DNA of 64,000 nucleotides, from positions 83,718,218-83,782,217 of the forward strand of contig OX419755.1 in NCBI GenBank assembly GCA_948567375.1, written 5' to 3'. Origin of the DNA: Lunularia cruciata (taxonomy: Eukaryota > Streptophyta > Marchantiopsida > Lunulariales > Lunulariaceae). The first letter of the stretch is position 1. Each line of letters starts with the position of its first letter. Below the pieces are notes generated by a model, which worked only from the letters and a program-made list of their open reading frames with translations, did no database searches and had not been told where the DNA came from. The position numbers and the translations under genes are program-made. Shown piece after piece: positions 11,754 to 23,636 of this stretch.

Positions 11754-12360
11754 GCTTGTATATGTTGGTATGCATTGGATTAAAAATGGTATGCACTAGG
11801 TGAGAAACTGTGTATGTTTGTGTGCGCTAAGATCAAACATAATATGCAATGTGCAAGAAACGGTATAAGTTGGTTTGTGTTGAGAGAGAAAAGGTGCACA
11901 TTGTTGTACACTTGTCATAAAGTGGAAATGTGTGCACTCTAGTTATATGCTTTGGTATGCATTGGGCTCAAAATTAGCGTTTTTTCTAGAGTGTGCATCG
12001 GTACTTGCTAGTATGTGCTTATGTGCATTGTGTGAATTGTGGGAGATGGGTGGGGCTAAAATTATCTACAAATGCACAATCCATGATAAAATCAATGATA
12101 TGCAAGAAGAAAGAAGAAAGAACTTATATGAGGCAATGGGTATTCCATCCTAATGCAAAATTTTAATCCCTTTGTGTTGAGAATCAACTTCCCAAATTTA
12201 CTCCACCAATTCCTTTATTTGCATCTTGTCCAACCAACAAAACATTTTGTAAGTCATATGATCTCCAATGGTGTGAAATCCAATCAACCATTCACCTTTG
12301 TGAAAACTCTCCATGTTCTCCTCACTAATCACTCTTTTATATTCATTGACTTTGTCCATT
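11754..12360. other. Degenerate TGCATTGG/TATGC-rich sequence, no gene
   Basis: The words GTATGCATTGG, TATGCAC and TGTGC recur irregularly, like an eroded minisatellite. Similar words on the opposite strand recur at about 13850-14110. No coding evidence is visible. Confidence 0.35.
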
Positions 12361-12379
12361 TAGCTCCTCTAAATGTCAA

Positions 12380-12880
12380 CGTGCTCAAAATTTCTCTCCT
12401 CTCTCCTCTTGAAATTGAAATGTAAATTGGCTCAAAGTTTCTCTCTCTTCTTATCTTGTCTCTTGTCTCCCCTCAAAATTGAAATATCTCTTATTGCTCA
12501 AAATGTCTCTTCTCTCTTCTCTCTTCTCAAAATGTCTCTTGTCCTCCTCTCAACATGTTTCATATTCTCTCTTGTATATCTTCTTGAAATATCTCTTGAA
12601 AATTCACTATCTAAGAAAGATCTAGCTATCTTAAAAATTTCACCTGATTGCCTCCTTTCTCCCGCTTTCTTTGCCCCCATCAATATGTCTCTCAAAATTC
12701 AATGTAAAAAAACATCCTATTGTCTCTTGAAAATTCACCAGACCATTTTACTTTCTCTCTTAGGTCTCAAAATGTCAAAATGTCCCAAATTCAAACAATT
12801 CTCTTCTGGTTCTCTAGAAATTTCTCAAAATCTAGATAACTATTATCCTTTGCAAATTTCTCAAAATCTATTGATTTAGA
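12380..12880. repeat. Pyrimidine-rich low-complexity array
   Basis: Irregular reiterations of CTCTTGAAA, TCTCAAAAT and CTCTCTTC. The apparent 168-codon frame on the + strand is made almost wholly of Leu, Ser and Lys, as expected from the repeat, and is not a gene. Confidence 0.65.
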
Positions 12881-13094
12881 ATGACATAAATGAAAATAGA
12901 GCACTAAACTTGATCTACTTCAATTTATACTAGATTCATCATTTTTGCACCCTTCACCCTTCATAGAAGTTCTTATGAATTTTTGCAAGTGTTATAGAAT
13001 CTCAAATTCATAGAGACACTTAATGTGCCACTCCACATGAATGATACTTGGCTGTCCCATACCTTCATTCTTCATTCTCAACATTGGCATCCAT

Positions 13095-13099
13095 CCAGT
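13095..13099. repeat. Target-site duplication CCAGT (left)
   Basis: Identical to 13842-13846 on the other side of the solo LTR. Confidence 0.9.
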
Positions 13100-13841
13100 T
13101 GTAATACCAAGGGTTAGCCATATGATCTAGATGTGAAATTTGGTTTGGTAACATCTAGAATGATGTTATACATGATGGTCAAAATAGATCAGATAGAAGT
13201 ATCACCAAAAGAGTACTTCTACTAATAGAGCAAAAACTGAAATAGACTTGAGAACCTTAGAACCAATAGCTAGACATATGATTTAAAGGTTAGAATTGGT
13301 TTGGTAACATCTGGAAGGATGTTACACATGATGGAGTAAACAGATCAGAAAGAGGTATCACCAAAAGGGGACTTCTACTAATAGAGTAGGAACCAAAATA
13401 TGCCTGAAATCTTTGAAGGCAATTTCGGAGGCCTAAACAGATGAATTAGGTCTAAAAAATGTGCAGATTCCCCCCCCCAAATCAGAGGAAAGGCTGACCT
13501 TCCCTCCCCCCTGCTTTGTCTCATCGAGAGCTTTCCAACGGTACCTTACTCAAGTGATTCTGAGATTCCTACAGGAAGATTCCCTAAAAGATTCCCTCCG
13601 GTCAAAGCTTGTTTGACCAACCAGATAGGACCTAGACCAGACAGGTCACCCATCCAAGTAAGTAATCCAAGGGTGGAGCTTGCTGACATGTCACCTATCT
13701 GTGTCCCTAATCCTATGGTGGAGCTTCCTTGGAGGAGATCCTCTTTGTCTATATAATAAGGAGAAGGTGCTCCCTTGGAGCATCGAATGTTTGAGTGTGC
13801 AATCTGTGTTTTCTCTCTTCTCTTGTCCCCGGAGTATTACA
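13100..13841 (+). mobile_element. Solo LTR (742 bp) with perfect 5-bp target duplication
   Basis: The segment begins TGTAATAC and ends GTATTACA, a perfect 8-bp terminal inverted repeat of the TG...CA type. It is flanked by CCAGT at 13095-13099 and CCAGT at 13842-13846, with no internal retrotransposon sequence attached, so it is a solo LTR left by LTR-LTR recombination. It contains an internal imperfect tandem duplication of ~150 bp (GGTAACATC..., GTATCACCAAAAG..., ACTTCTACTAATAGAG). Near the 3' end is a promoter-like TCTATATAATAAGG box, fixing the + orientation. A second solo copy of the same family is at 50956-51695. Confidence 0.93.
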
Positions 13842-13846
13842 CCAGT

Positions 13847-15350
13847 GCATCCAAGTGCATACCATCCCATATCATTCACTCAACTCTCAACATTGTTGAT
13901 CGTTGTAGTGCATACAAGCACACACTCTCACTAAATCCTCCCTAAACCCCAAACACTAGCAAGCATTGTAGTGCATCCCAACATACACCTTTTGGCATCC
14001 TCCCTACACCCCATTCATTGGAAACCTCCATAGCACATACAAGCGCATGCAGGCACATACTAGCATACAAGCCAATGCAAACAAGAGCATCCAAAACATA
14101 AATACAAATTAAACCCAAACCAATTTTCAATCACCATATTTTTCACTTTTCATAAGCATAGAGCAATTTATTGCCATGGATTCAAAAATCTACCTAATTG
14201 CATGTTGAAAGCAAAATAGTATTGTACATCCATATTTCTAGTTCCTTCTCTACCTTGGTGGAGGAGACTCGACAACTTCTATATCTATTTCCTCTATAAA
14301 ATCACCATCTTTCTCTTTTCATATCTTAGGTCTTTTTATTAAAAAAATTGTAGTTAACTATACATACACTAATCCATTTGATCAAGTAAGCATTTCTAGT
14401 AGGGTCCTTGAGTTGGACCCTTAACTCTTGTAGCAAATGCCATCAAGATTTTAAAACTACCATACATTGTTCATTGAGGACTTTGGGGTGCACCATCTTT
14501 TTTCTAGAGATCATGGTTTTTGTAAAGAGTGCACAAGATGGCTCATTGAGACGTAATGATTGCCAAGCAAATAATGATTATGATAAAACATGCAAGATCC
14601 TTGCTAGTTCATATCTACCCAAAGGGGAGTTTTATTCAAGCATGTCATGTCACAACATGAGCATAACCTCCCTAAAAATAACCCAAATCAAACTCCCCTT
14701 GAGGTTATAGAGCTATAACAATCTATACTTTATAAAGAAAATATTAAGATCCTCTTAGCTTTGGTAAAGTGTATTATCTTCCTCTTATCATTACATATGA
14801 CTTGACTGTTTATTGAATAAATTTATTTTTTACTGTAATATAATTCCCATCCATTATTGGTTTTTGTGCTAAAGGGAAAAGGGTTCCATTGACTAATCTC
14901 ATACACATGAAAAATCCTTTGAGTGCAAAAAATAGATTAAATTTGCTACACTTTGTTGTGCTATCTACACTTCTTTCCAAAGAATGGATAACATGGCAAT
15001 CATAACTCTATTTGTGAATTTAATTTTCAATCTTACACTAGGGCTCCATATATTCACACCCTTGGTTACACATGCACCATTTCCCTTCTAGCTAAATTTA
15101 TCAAGAGCCAATGCCAGTTAGATACATACCAAAGAGATCAAATCTCCTTTAAGATTTTCTAAATGAGCACTAGATGAAATTTAATAACTTCACCAAGGCA
15201 TGAAATGAAACAAAATCTATGCATGTGAGTTGTCTAAAATCTCTTAGAATCTATAATTTTGAAATATTTTATGACAAATTTGAAATTGCAACTAGAGAAT
15301 ACTCTCAATTACTCTTTGACCATTTAACCTCCCACCACCTTAATAATATT
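13847..15350. other. Non-coding AT-rich spacer
   Basis: The first 260 bp carry GTGCAT/CATACAAG-like words related, on the other strand, to those at 11754-12060. The remainder is AT-rich and shows nothing I recognise. Confidence 0.4.
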
Positions 15351-15379
15351 TTGAAGTGAAAATGACAGTGGAGATACCA

Positions 15380-15558
15380 TAGTTCACCAGAGAATAGTAT
15401 GCATGACACAAGTCCTACTCCAGTATATATAGGAAGAGAAAAAAATTATACAAATATGTTGAGTCACTCTTTACAATAGATTTGAATGGTGACTAAAAAT
15501 TAATCTTTCTTGCACTATACTAGCCAATAGGAATATAACATGTGATACTCTATCAACA
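15380..15558 (-). repeat. Partial copia 3' LTR of C0
   Basis: On the minus strand the edge reads TGTTGATAGAGTATCACATG. It follows a polypurine tract (AGCTTGAGAGAGAA, RC of 15559-15572), which is the expected 3'-LTR boundary. The other LTR limit is not clear. Confidence 0.55.
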
Positions 15559-17560
15559 TTCTCTCTCAAGCTAATGTCAATACCTTTGATGCCTAGAGAG
15601 ATCTGAAATATTCAAATTTATCTCTAGTAAAGCTTTGGTGAAAATACTAGCAACTTGGTGATATGTAGGAATATATTATAGATCTATTTCTCCAGCCAAT
15701 ACCTCTCTTATATAAAATGATAATGAACCTTGATATGTTTGGTCCTTGCATTAAATATAAGGTTTCTAGCAAGCTTAACACGGTTGATGTTATCTATATA
15801 TAAGATTATAGGATCATGAAATGTATATCCCATATCTTGTAATAAAGTATGAAGCCAAATTCATGCACACTTAGAATTAGTAACAAATATAATTTATTTT
15901 TATTGATGATAAAGCAACAATAGGTTGCTTCTTTGATGACCAACTAATTGTAAACTTCTTAGGTTAAAAACATAACTTGATGTTGATTTCTATCTTGAGT
16001 ACTTCTTGCCCAATCTGCATCAATAAAACCTTGTTAAATGTGTAACCCACCAAGTAAATAGTGAAGACCAAATTGGATGGTAAATGTCACATAATGTAAA
16101 ATTCTTCTAACCATGCAATATATGGCTTCCTTGCTGTTCTTACAAATTGACTCACTAGTCCAACAGATTTGGTCCAGTAAGAGTCAAATAAATAGACTTC
16201 CAATGATCTGTATGTACATATTTGGATCAGCCAACAACTCACCATCTTTGGCATTTAAGTTAATAGGAGTTGGGAGAGAGGTAAAAATAGGCCTAAATGC
16301 CATCATGCCAACCTTCTCCAACATGTTGAGAGAATACTTACATTGTAGTTAGCAACAATCATTGCCATCTTGAATAAAATCAATACCCAAATAGTATTTG
16401 AGTTCTCCAAAGTCCTTTATGGCAAACTCTCCCTTTAATTGATCTTGTAAGTGCCAAATGAGATCTTGACAACCACAAATGATGATCATGTAATTGACAT
16501 AGATGAGTAATTAAAACATATTATCACTAACTTGTAGTTTGTATAGCAAACAATCTGAACTAGATACTCAAGATTCAAGGGAAAGAAGATAGGAATTTAT
16601 CTTGAGCTTGCTTAAGTCCATAAAGAGACTTTTCTTAGTAAGCAATGTTCTTTTGGATATCATTGATCTTCACATCCAAGTGGTTGGATCATGTAGACCT
16701 CCTCCTCCAAATCTTTATCAAGGAAAGCATTATTAAAATCCATCTAATAAAGCTTCCACTTGTTTAAAGTGTCCCATGCTAAAAGAGTACAAATTGATGG
16801 CATCTTGGCAATAAGGCTAATTGTCTCATCAAAATCAATTCCATATGTTTTGAATAGCACAGTGCCATAAGTCTTGCCTTGTACCACTTACCCATGGACA
16901 ATTTCTCTTGATTTAAAATTTTTCTCTTGATTTAAAATATCTACATGCAGCAAGTTGTCTTCTTACTAAAGAGTAAATCCACCAACACCCATGTTTGTTT
17001 GTGATGTAGTACTACAACTTCAAGCTCTATAACTTGCACTTAATCTACATGATGCATCACTTCCTCAAGAGAATTTGGTTCTTGATCTTGTATAACCTTT
17101 ACCATGTATTCATGGTGTTGGGCTAAAAACCCTTCAATTTGAAAATGTCTAGTTTGGTATTTGACCTTTTTCCTTTGCTCTTCAAGCTGAAACATACTAC
17201 TTATGGCCTCATCTTAATGAATAGGAATTTCCAAATTATGTGGTTGATCATCTATTCTAACAAAGGATGAGAAACATTAGTGGACAAAGTGAGGAGTAAA
17301 TATCCTACAAGTTGAGAGACTTGGACTAAAGGCTTCTCAATAGCCTATATTGACCAAGGATTTATAAATAGATCAAAATGAGATTGCTCACAAGAAACAC
17401 CAATTGCATTTGAAGTACTAGCTTGTAGAGCCGAGACAACCAAAGGGGTAAAGAGTGCTATAAGTGGTAAATAAGATGTGCAGCTTGTAGGAGCTTGATA
17501 CAAAGATTTTAACTCTTCAAATACTACATCTCTATTGGTAATAAAAGAATTAAAATCAGG
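15559..17560 (-). pseudogene. Decayed Ty1/copia pol (RT to RNase H), minus strand, copy C0
   Basis: Reading the minus strand in pieces recovers copia reverse-transcriptase landmarks. Around 16830-16860 is a TYGIDFDET block, and at about 16675-16745 MDFNNAFL followed by EEEVYMIQP. At about 16585-16625 is SLYGLKQAQ, and near 16360-16410 YYLGIDF. RNase H ends near 15600-15830 with the RTKHI..HYHFIRE block and a VASIFTKAL-like tail. These occur in the correct order. Stops and frameshifts interrupt it throughout, so it is dead. The 3' LTR edge is at 15558 (TGTTGATA... on the minus strand), next to a purine-rich tract. The upstream (5') half is cut at about 17560, where unrelated gypsy sequence begins. 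Confidence 0.85.
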
Positions 17561-17790
17561 ATTATTCCTAAGCCATGTGGAGTACTATAGGAAGTTTATT
17601 GCTAACTTTGCACTTCTAGCAGCACCCCTATCAAAGTTACTAAAGAAGTTTAATGATTATGTACGGACAAAGGAATAGAAAGATGCTTTTGTAGTATTAA
17701 AGACTAAACTAATAGGAGCACATGTGATATGAGCTCCCAACTAGGATAATACACTTCAATTTTATGTAGATGTCTCTTCAACAACCATAG
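17561..17790 (+). pseudogene. Gypsy RT/RNase H fragment, third gypsy family
   Basis: The + frame reads HVEYYRKFIANFA, then AAPLSKLLKK, and ends around LQFYVDVSSTT. This is the RT thumb to RNase H start of a Ty3/gypsy element whose sequence differs from families A and B here. It is interrupted by stops and truncated on the right by the A0 LTR and on the left by C0. Confidence 0.75.
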
Positions 17791-18217
17791 TGTAACAATA
17801 TAGAATTTAGCAATGAAGTTAGTTAAGGCTAACAAAGTAGCAAATAAGCCAAATTAGCCTAGAATATTCCATAAGTGTCTAGGAAGCTTCTCAAGAAGCT
17901 TCTTGGCTAGCTTAAATTGCATCCCAAGTAGGTAGATTCTAGAAGCTTCCAACTAGCTTAGCTTGCATGCCAAGTAGGTGACTTCTAGAAGGAAGCTTCT
18001 TGAGAACCTTCTTAGTTAACTTGGCTTGCACTCAACTTGGCTTGCACTCCAAGAAAGTGGTCAAGGAAGCTTCTTGAGAAGCTTGTCAAGAGCCTTGTAT
18101 GCTCCCTATAAATACCAAAGTAGAAGCTCATGCTAGGCATTCGGAGTTTCCCACACTCAAGTGTCTCAATGTGATCTTCCATTCTCCTATTTCTCTCCTT
18201 GATCTTGGTCTTTTACA
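17791..18217 (+). repeat. 5' LTR of family-A copy A0
   Basis: Starts TGTAACAATAT and ends TCTTTTACA, about 427 bp. It carries the family's GAAGCTTC-type repeats, a CCTATAAATACC box near 18105 and the pyrimidine-rich end. The following TGGTATCAGAGC is the primer-binding site. Confidence 0.9.
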
Positions 18218-18218
18218 T

Positions 18219-18230
18219 TGGTATCAGAGC
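18219..18230 (+). other. Primer-binding site (initiator Met tRNA), A0
   Basis: TGGTATCAGAGC, one base after the LTR, complementary to the 3' end of plant initiator methionine tRNA, the usual primer for plant LTR retrotransposons. Confidence 0.9.
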
Positions 18231-18483
18231 AAGAATGGGATGGATGGAATTTATGGACCACCAAATCCATTCCACAAACCATTGGGATTTTTACATCCAA
18301 ATACTACCCAGGCATCATTTCACATAGATCATTTTACACTTTGGGTAGGATTTTCTTGAATGCAATCACCTTGTCTGAAGAACCCTTTGTAGTTCCGATT
18401 GTAACTTATGGAGAATGATGGACATGTTGCATCTATGTATTAATGAATTAGATAGATTGCAGGTGGTGTGATAGAGTAGTAAC

Positions 18484-20003
18484 CATAGCGGCAATGCCTG
18501 AGGTTATCATTGCTATGTAACAACAAATGAAGCACCTTACTCGATGGTTGGATGAACCAGATCATTGGTGATAAGAGCATGTAGAGAGAGTACTAGTTCA
18601 AGAAGGAGAAGACCAAATCTGATTTCCAAAACCTAAGGTTTTTGAAGGCAAGAATCTCTTGCATGTAGTGCAGTATTTTGTGTTTGATTGCAAATGTTAT
18701 TTCAAAGCTACCAACTTTCAACATGAAAGGAAACAGATTCTCTTGGCTTCCAATCAATTGGATGGAGTAGCAAAGCTATGGTGGTGATTCCAAGTAGAGC
18801 AAGTTGAATGGCAAATTGTTGCACCAATCTTGACATGGACAAAATTCAAGAGTGCAATAATTGGTCAATTCCAAGTTATAAATGCCAAACAAGCTGCACA
18901 AGATAGGTTGGTAGAGTTAAAGTAGATTGGCTCTATAAGAAGTTATATCATGTAATTCTAAAACACCATCATGCAAATTCCAAATATATTGGAAGGTGAA
19001 ACTCTTGATCAATTTGTGATGGGCTTGAAGTCACAAACCAAATTAGGGGTAATTATGCAAGAGCCACAACACTTGGAGGAAGCCATACAATTGGCCAAAT
19101 GCTTTGATTCCTTAGTTGCAACAACTTGGTCTCGACCTTGACCTCCATAGAACCTACCAATACACTATACATGGATGGAGGAGCTGACACCAATGGAGAT
19201 TAATATCATTCAACAGAGACCACTTGGCACTATAGATAGAGAAAAAATGCAAAATGGTGGTTGTTCTATTGTTGCCAAATTATATATCACATTATTGAAT
19301 GTCCACTCAAGAATGGGTGACCTTGGCAAGTCACCCAGATGGAGTTTGTGCAGTAGAATGATCAAGGAAATAAGGAATCCTAATAGTGGATTTTGAACCG
19401 CCTATTGGGAACTTGATTAGTTCCAATGGGATCAAAGGCTCAACCTATGCAAATTTGCTTCAGTTGCAAGGTATGATATTTGATCGTGGTTGTAAGATTT
19501 TGGTTGATTTGGGAAGTTTAGAAAATTGCTTGTCCATACAATTAGCAAAGGAATTACATGTTCTTATCAAGCCAGTAATTAGAAATAGATTGATGATGGC
19601 GGATGGTAGAAAGGTTGTGCATTTTGTACCTTACATCTTATTAACTTCAAGATTGGGAAACAATATTTAGAGTGTATGAGGTTTGTAGTGGCACCTCTAT
19701 ACTATGATGTCATTCTAGGTCTACCTTGGCTTGAACATCATAAGGTTCAATTTGATTGGAACTACCTACAAATTCAAGTACAACACCAAGATAGGAATTT
19801 CCGATTTGGTTGTTTGGCACCTCTAAGTAAGACACATAGAATAGTCAGTTCCAAGATGAGAATTTTGTGAGGAAAGCAACCATAAAGCAAGCTTGAAAGC
19901 CGATGAGTCCTTAGATGAGAAGTTTGTCAATGAAGCACACATAAAGCAAGCTTTGGAGGAAGATAAGTCTGTTTTTGCGGTGTGGATCAAGTTGATTGCA
20001 CAA
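18484..20003 (+). pseudogene. Family-A gag and protease, decayed (A0)
   Basis: Aligns codon by codon with gag-pro of A1 but carries many stops and indels. Recognisable blocks include FPKPKVFEGKNL, ILLASNQLDGVAKLWW and, after the gag, the aspartic protease segment 19386-19800 (ILVDLGSLENC..., MMADGRK, VVAPLYYDVILGLPWLE). At the site where A1, A2 and A3 have TGA in gag, this copy has TGG (Trp), presumably ancestral. Two ~60-bp linker repeats follow the protease. Family-A homology stops at about 20003 (GATTGCACAAG), and family-B pol begins immediately after. Confidence 0.85.
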
Positions 20004-22850
20004 GGAACATTGATTCAAAGCCGGAGTAGAGACCTTTTTGAAGTTGGTTTGGTGGAGATTTCACATGGAGAGTTTGCATAAGCTATAGTTATGCCAACCA
20101 AGAAGGATATGCATGGCAATTACATAAATAAACAGATGTGTGGAGATTACCATCTTATCAACCAATAGACTAGGGTTGATTAGTATGTCATGCCTACACT
20201 AGAGGAGATCTTTGATACGATTAGGCATGCAAAGGTCTTCAATACTTTGGATCTTTGAGCAAGATATCATCAGTTGCCAATCAAGGAGGAGGATAAGTCC
20301 AAGACAATATTTTGGGCTATTGATCCTCATGGTAAGGATGTGTTATATTAGTGGAGGTTCTTACCATTTGGGGTTAAAGAACACTCATTTTGAGTTCTAG
20401 AGGATCATGGATAGGATCCTAGCTGGATTGGATTTTGCTTGGTGCTATATTGATGATATTTTGGTCTATAACACTATTGTGGAGGAGCATGAGAGATATT
20501 TGTTTGAGGTAATTGAGAGATCTCATGGACTCAAATTACATCATGGGAAGTGTAGATTTTTCCATGTTGAGTATTCCACCTTGGAGGACTTGGTGTTTAG
20601 TAGACCAAGGTGGAGGCTATTGCACGTATTCCTTGGCTACGGATGTGAGCAAAGTATGAGCATTCCTTGGGTTTGCAACCTTCTATCGTCACTATGTTAG
20701 AGGATTTAGTGCCATTGCCAAGGCCTTGGCAAAGCTGACCAAGCTTACACAAGAATGATGTTGGGGAGATGAGCAGGAGAGAGATTTTGTACAGCTCAAG
20801 GAGAGGTTGACGTCAATTCCTATTTTGAGGAGACCGATCAAAGGTCGGCCATTTCAGGCTCACATTGATTGGAGTATGTTGACACTTGGAGCAATGCTTA
20901 CACAACATGATAATGAAGGGAAGGAGTTTGTGGTGGCCTATGCTTGTCACTCCAACAATTCAATGGAGGTAAAGTATAGTTCATATGAGGGAGAGTGTTT
21001 GGCAACAATATGAGCAGTAATACATTTTTTATATTACCTATTTAATAACCCCTTTACTCTCATCATTGATCATCAACCACTAAAGTGAATGATAATGTTT
21101 GAAAAGCTTTTCAAAGAAGCTTGCATGATGGGCTTTGGATTTACAAGAGTATGATTTCATAGTTATTCATAGACTTGGAGTGGTGAATCGTGATGTAGAT
21201 GGGTTGAGTTGGGCCCAGCCAGCAAGATCAGACCAGAGCATATTAGCGTGGTGAGACAAATGAGGAGATAGAGCCAAGTTGGCATGCATTTACCTTTCTT
21301 TGCATATTTTTTGAGGCTTTGCTGGTATCCCTCTCAATGCATACAAGGGGAGTTAGTATGGTCACAGATCCAAAGAACGGAGATAGTGGTACAATTCAAT
21401 GAGACATTCATGATGATGTCTTAGTGATGGACTATCTTTGCATTGGTATTATGGGTTGCACAATTGAGGCCAAATAAAGAAACAATGTTCTTCAACAAGC
21501 CAGACGGTTCAGATTGGAAAGAAGATACCTTCTTTTTGTATGGGAGGATGGTAGAGTGCAAGTATTACCACTTCTATCTCAAAGACCACAGTTGGTATGT
21601 CATGCTCATGAGTAGCTAGGACATTTTGGAGTAAAGTGTACATATACCTTACTCTAGAGTCATTATTGGTGGTGGTATGAGACCAATGTACAAATTTATT
21701 GCCAAATATGTGGTTTGTGACCAAGTTAGAATATCATTCAATGCTCCTACACCATAGTTACACCTACTACCTATCATGGGATTGGGTTACCATTGGAGTT
21801 TGGACTTTTTTGGACCTTTATCATTGACTATGAGACATCATTGGTATGTTTCAATGATGGTGGAGCACTTCTCCAAATGGATTGAGTTGGCGGCACTTCT
21901 TGACAAGTCTAGTGAAGGGACGGTTGACTTGTTTGTGGATCGGGTTCTTAGTCATTTTGGGTCACCAATTGAGGTTTTGACTGATCGGGGTATAGAGTTC
22001 TTGGAGGAGTTTCAGGTGTTGTGTGACTAGGCTTTAATTGATTGTTGTACTACTTCTTAAGATCACCTTGAGGCAAATGGCTTAGCAGAGAGTGGTTCTG
22101 ACAATGAAGAGAGGATTGCAAAAGTATGGTTTGTAGAGAAGCCACTTGGAAGATTAGGATCTCCAGTTATCTTGGTTGGCAATCGGCTATAGTTCAGCTA
22201 GCAAACTCCTTAGCATCTTGCTCTCCTTACTTTCTACTCTATGGACAAGATCTAGATTTACCTATAGCCATTTGTTGAGATGTTATTGTAGTTTTGAGCT
22301 TGGATGATCTAGATGTATGGATGAGTGCATGTTCTCAATAGGCAAAGATCTTTTGGAGAGTGATGTTGATGGCCCTTGAGAACTTGGTGATTGCTCAGTA
22401 TATGGATACCCTTCACTTTGCTACCATTCAAGGAAGAGGTTATAGACCTTCAATTTGTCAATTTCATCCATGTGACTATGTATATCTATTATAGACAACA
22501 CCAATGACACTTGATGGTTCTACAAGCCACACTATCTTGAAAGTGCATAAGGTTTTTCCATCTAGAGTCCTTGTGTTGGAAGGACATGATGGTGTTGTTT
22601 GGAAGGATGATTTGTACAATTGTTCACCATGCCACTTCCTAAATGTTGATGGTTCTATGGATCCAAGCTTGGTACTTGTACAAGCAAGCTTATGGTGTAT
22701 GTTATGCAGCTCTTCTGGTGGAGCTTCACTATGTTAGTGTGTGATAGCTATTTGAGAGGATAACATATGGCATATGGCATATTTGACTCCTCTTTTCATG
22801 GTGGTTCCTCAAGGACAATAGTTATATCCTAAATGTACTTGATTTATAGC
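20004..22850 (+). pseudogene. Family-B gypsy pol with C-terminal PHD-like finger, decayed
   Basis: From 20004 the sequence belongs to a different Ty3/gypsy family. RT blocks are MPTKKD, CGDYHLIN, FNTLDL..YHQLPIKEED, YIDDILVY at about 20446-20470 and HHGKCRFFHVE. RNase H (20807-21013) has a VVAYACHSNNSMEVKYSSYEGE block. Integrase (about 21780-22030) has the core WSLDFFGPL, SKWIELAALLDKSSE and VLTDRG with its catalytic Asp residues. After integrase comes NCSPCHFLNVDGSMDPSL and then CMLCSSS, WHMAYLTPL and PKCT (22690-22840). The last three keep the spacing of a C4HC3 PHD finger despite two stops. Multiple TAG/TGA stops make it non-functional. No flanking LTR of its own is evident. Confidence 0.82.
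22690..22842 (+). pseudogene. Decayed PHD-finger module at the end of the family-B polyprotein
   Basis: Seen: C-x2-C, then a Cys pair region, then W-H-x-x-(Cys changed to Tyr)-L-x-P-L, then P-x-G-x-(stop)-x-x-P-x-C. Known: PHD fingers have C4-H-C3 with W-H and a final C-x2-C, and bind histone H3 tails. Inferred: the element used it to steer integration or read chromatin, a parallel to the chromodomain of family A. Confidence 0.6.
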
Positions 22851-23011
22851 CAAGTCATCCTTTATATAGTATAGATTGCAGACAAGCTACTAACAATGGG
22901 GCTCAATAACACTCAGCCTCCTGATCTTTTGCCCACAATGAGGTATACCATATACTTGGAATAGATGGCTATTTGGAGTTAGAGGGACCTAACCGCCAGC
23001 TAGGAGGGCAA

Positions 23012-23636
23012 TTGTAGCACTTGAGAGTCCATGTATGACTTATGTGTGAGTTGTGCATCTATAGTGTGTGATGTTGATAATGATGTATGTTGATAGTGAT
23101 GTATATATGCATGACAACTATCATACCATTTGTAACATTGTACCTAGATTGCTTAGACTCTAGAGTAGTAGTGTTAGTAGTTAGAGATATTTTGGCAGTT
23201 ACTCATAGACTACTTGTTGATAGTCAGATTTCCTATTTGGGGTTGATATTGACTACATCAAGGGGTCTATTGTCACTTGCACCATTCATACCATTGGGTG
23301 TGCCATCAGCAGGACCATTATGGTTGGAGATCCAAGTCAAAATCTGAGGTATACCTTGGAAGTGCAGCTCCAGAGAGCTCACTTCTCTAATGTTGAGCCT
23401 TCAAGTTCTTGGCTAGAGTGGATAGAAAGCCGGCAAGTGTCACCTAGAGTCTCTTAGCTAGAGTGGATGTGGCTTGATTGTAATCAATGCTCAGTTATTG
23501 GCACATTTTTGAGTGGCAAATCAAGCACTAATCTAATTGAGTGTGATTTGAGTTGTGAACAAATTGATTATTGTGGCACTTGAGAGTCCATGTATGACTT
23601 ATGTGTGAGTTGTGCATCTATAGTGTGTGATGTTGA
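23012..23636. repeat. Pair of ~60-bp direct repeats 560 bp apart
   Basis: GCACTTGAGAGTCCATGTAT, followed by GACTTATGTGTGAGTTGTGC and ATCTATAGTGTGTGATGTTGA, occurs at about 23018 and 23577, nearly identical. It may represent remnants of the family-B terminal repeats or an internal duplication. Confidence 0.7.

Noticed and set aside
12373-12879. 168-codon Leu/Ser/Lys-rich ORF
   Set aside because: Produced by the CTCTTGAAA-type low-complexity array; the opposite strand is open as well over part of it.
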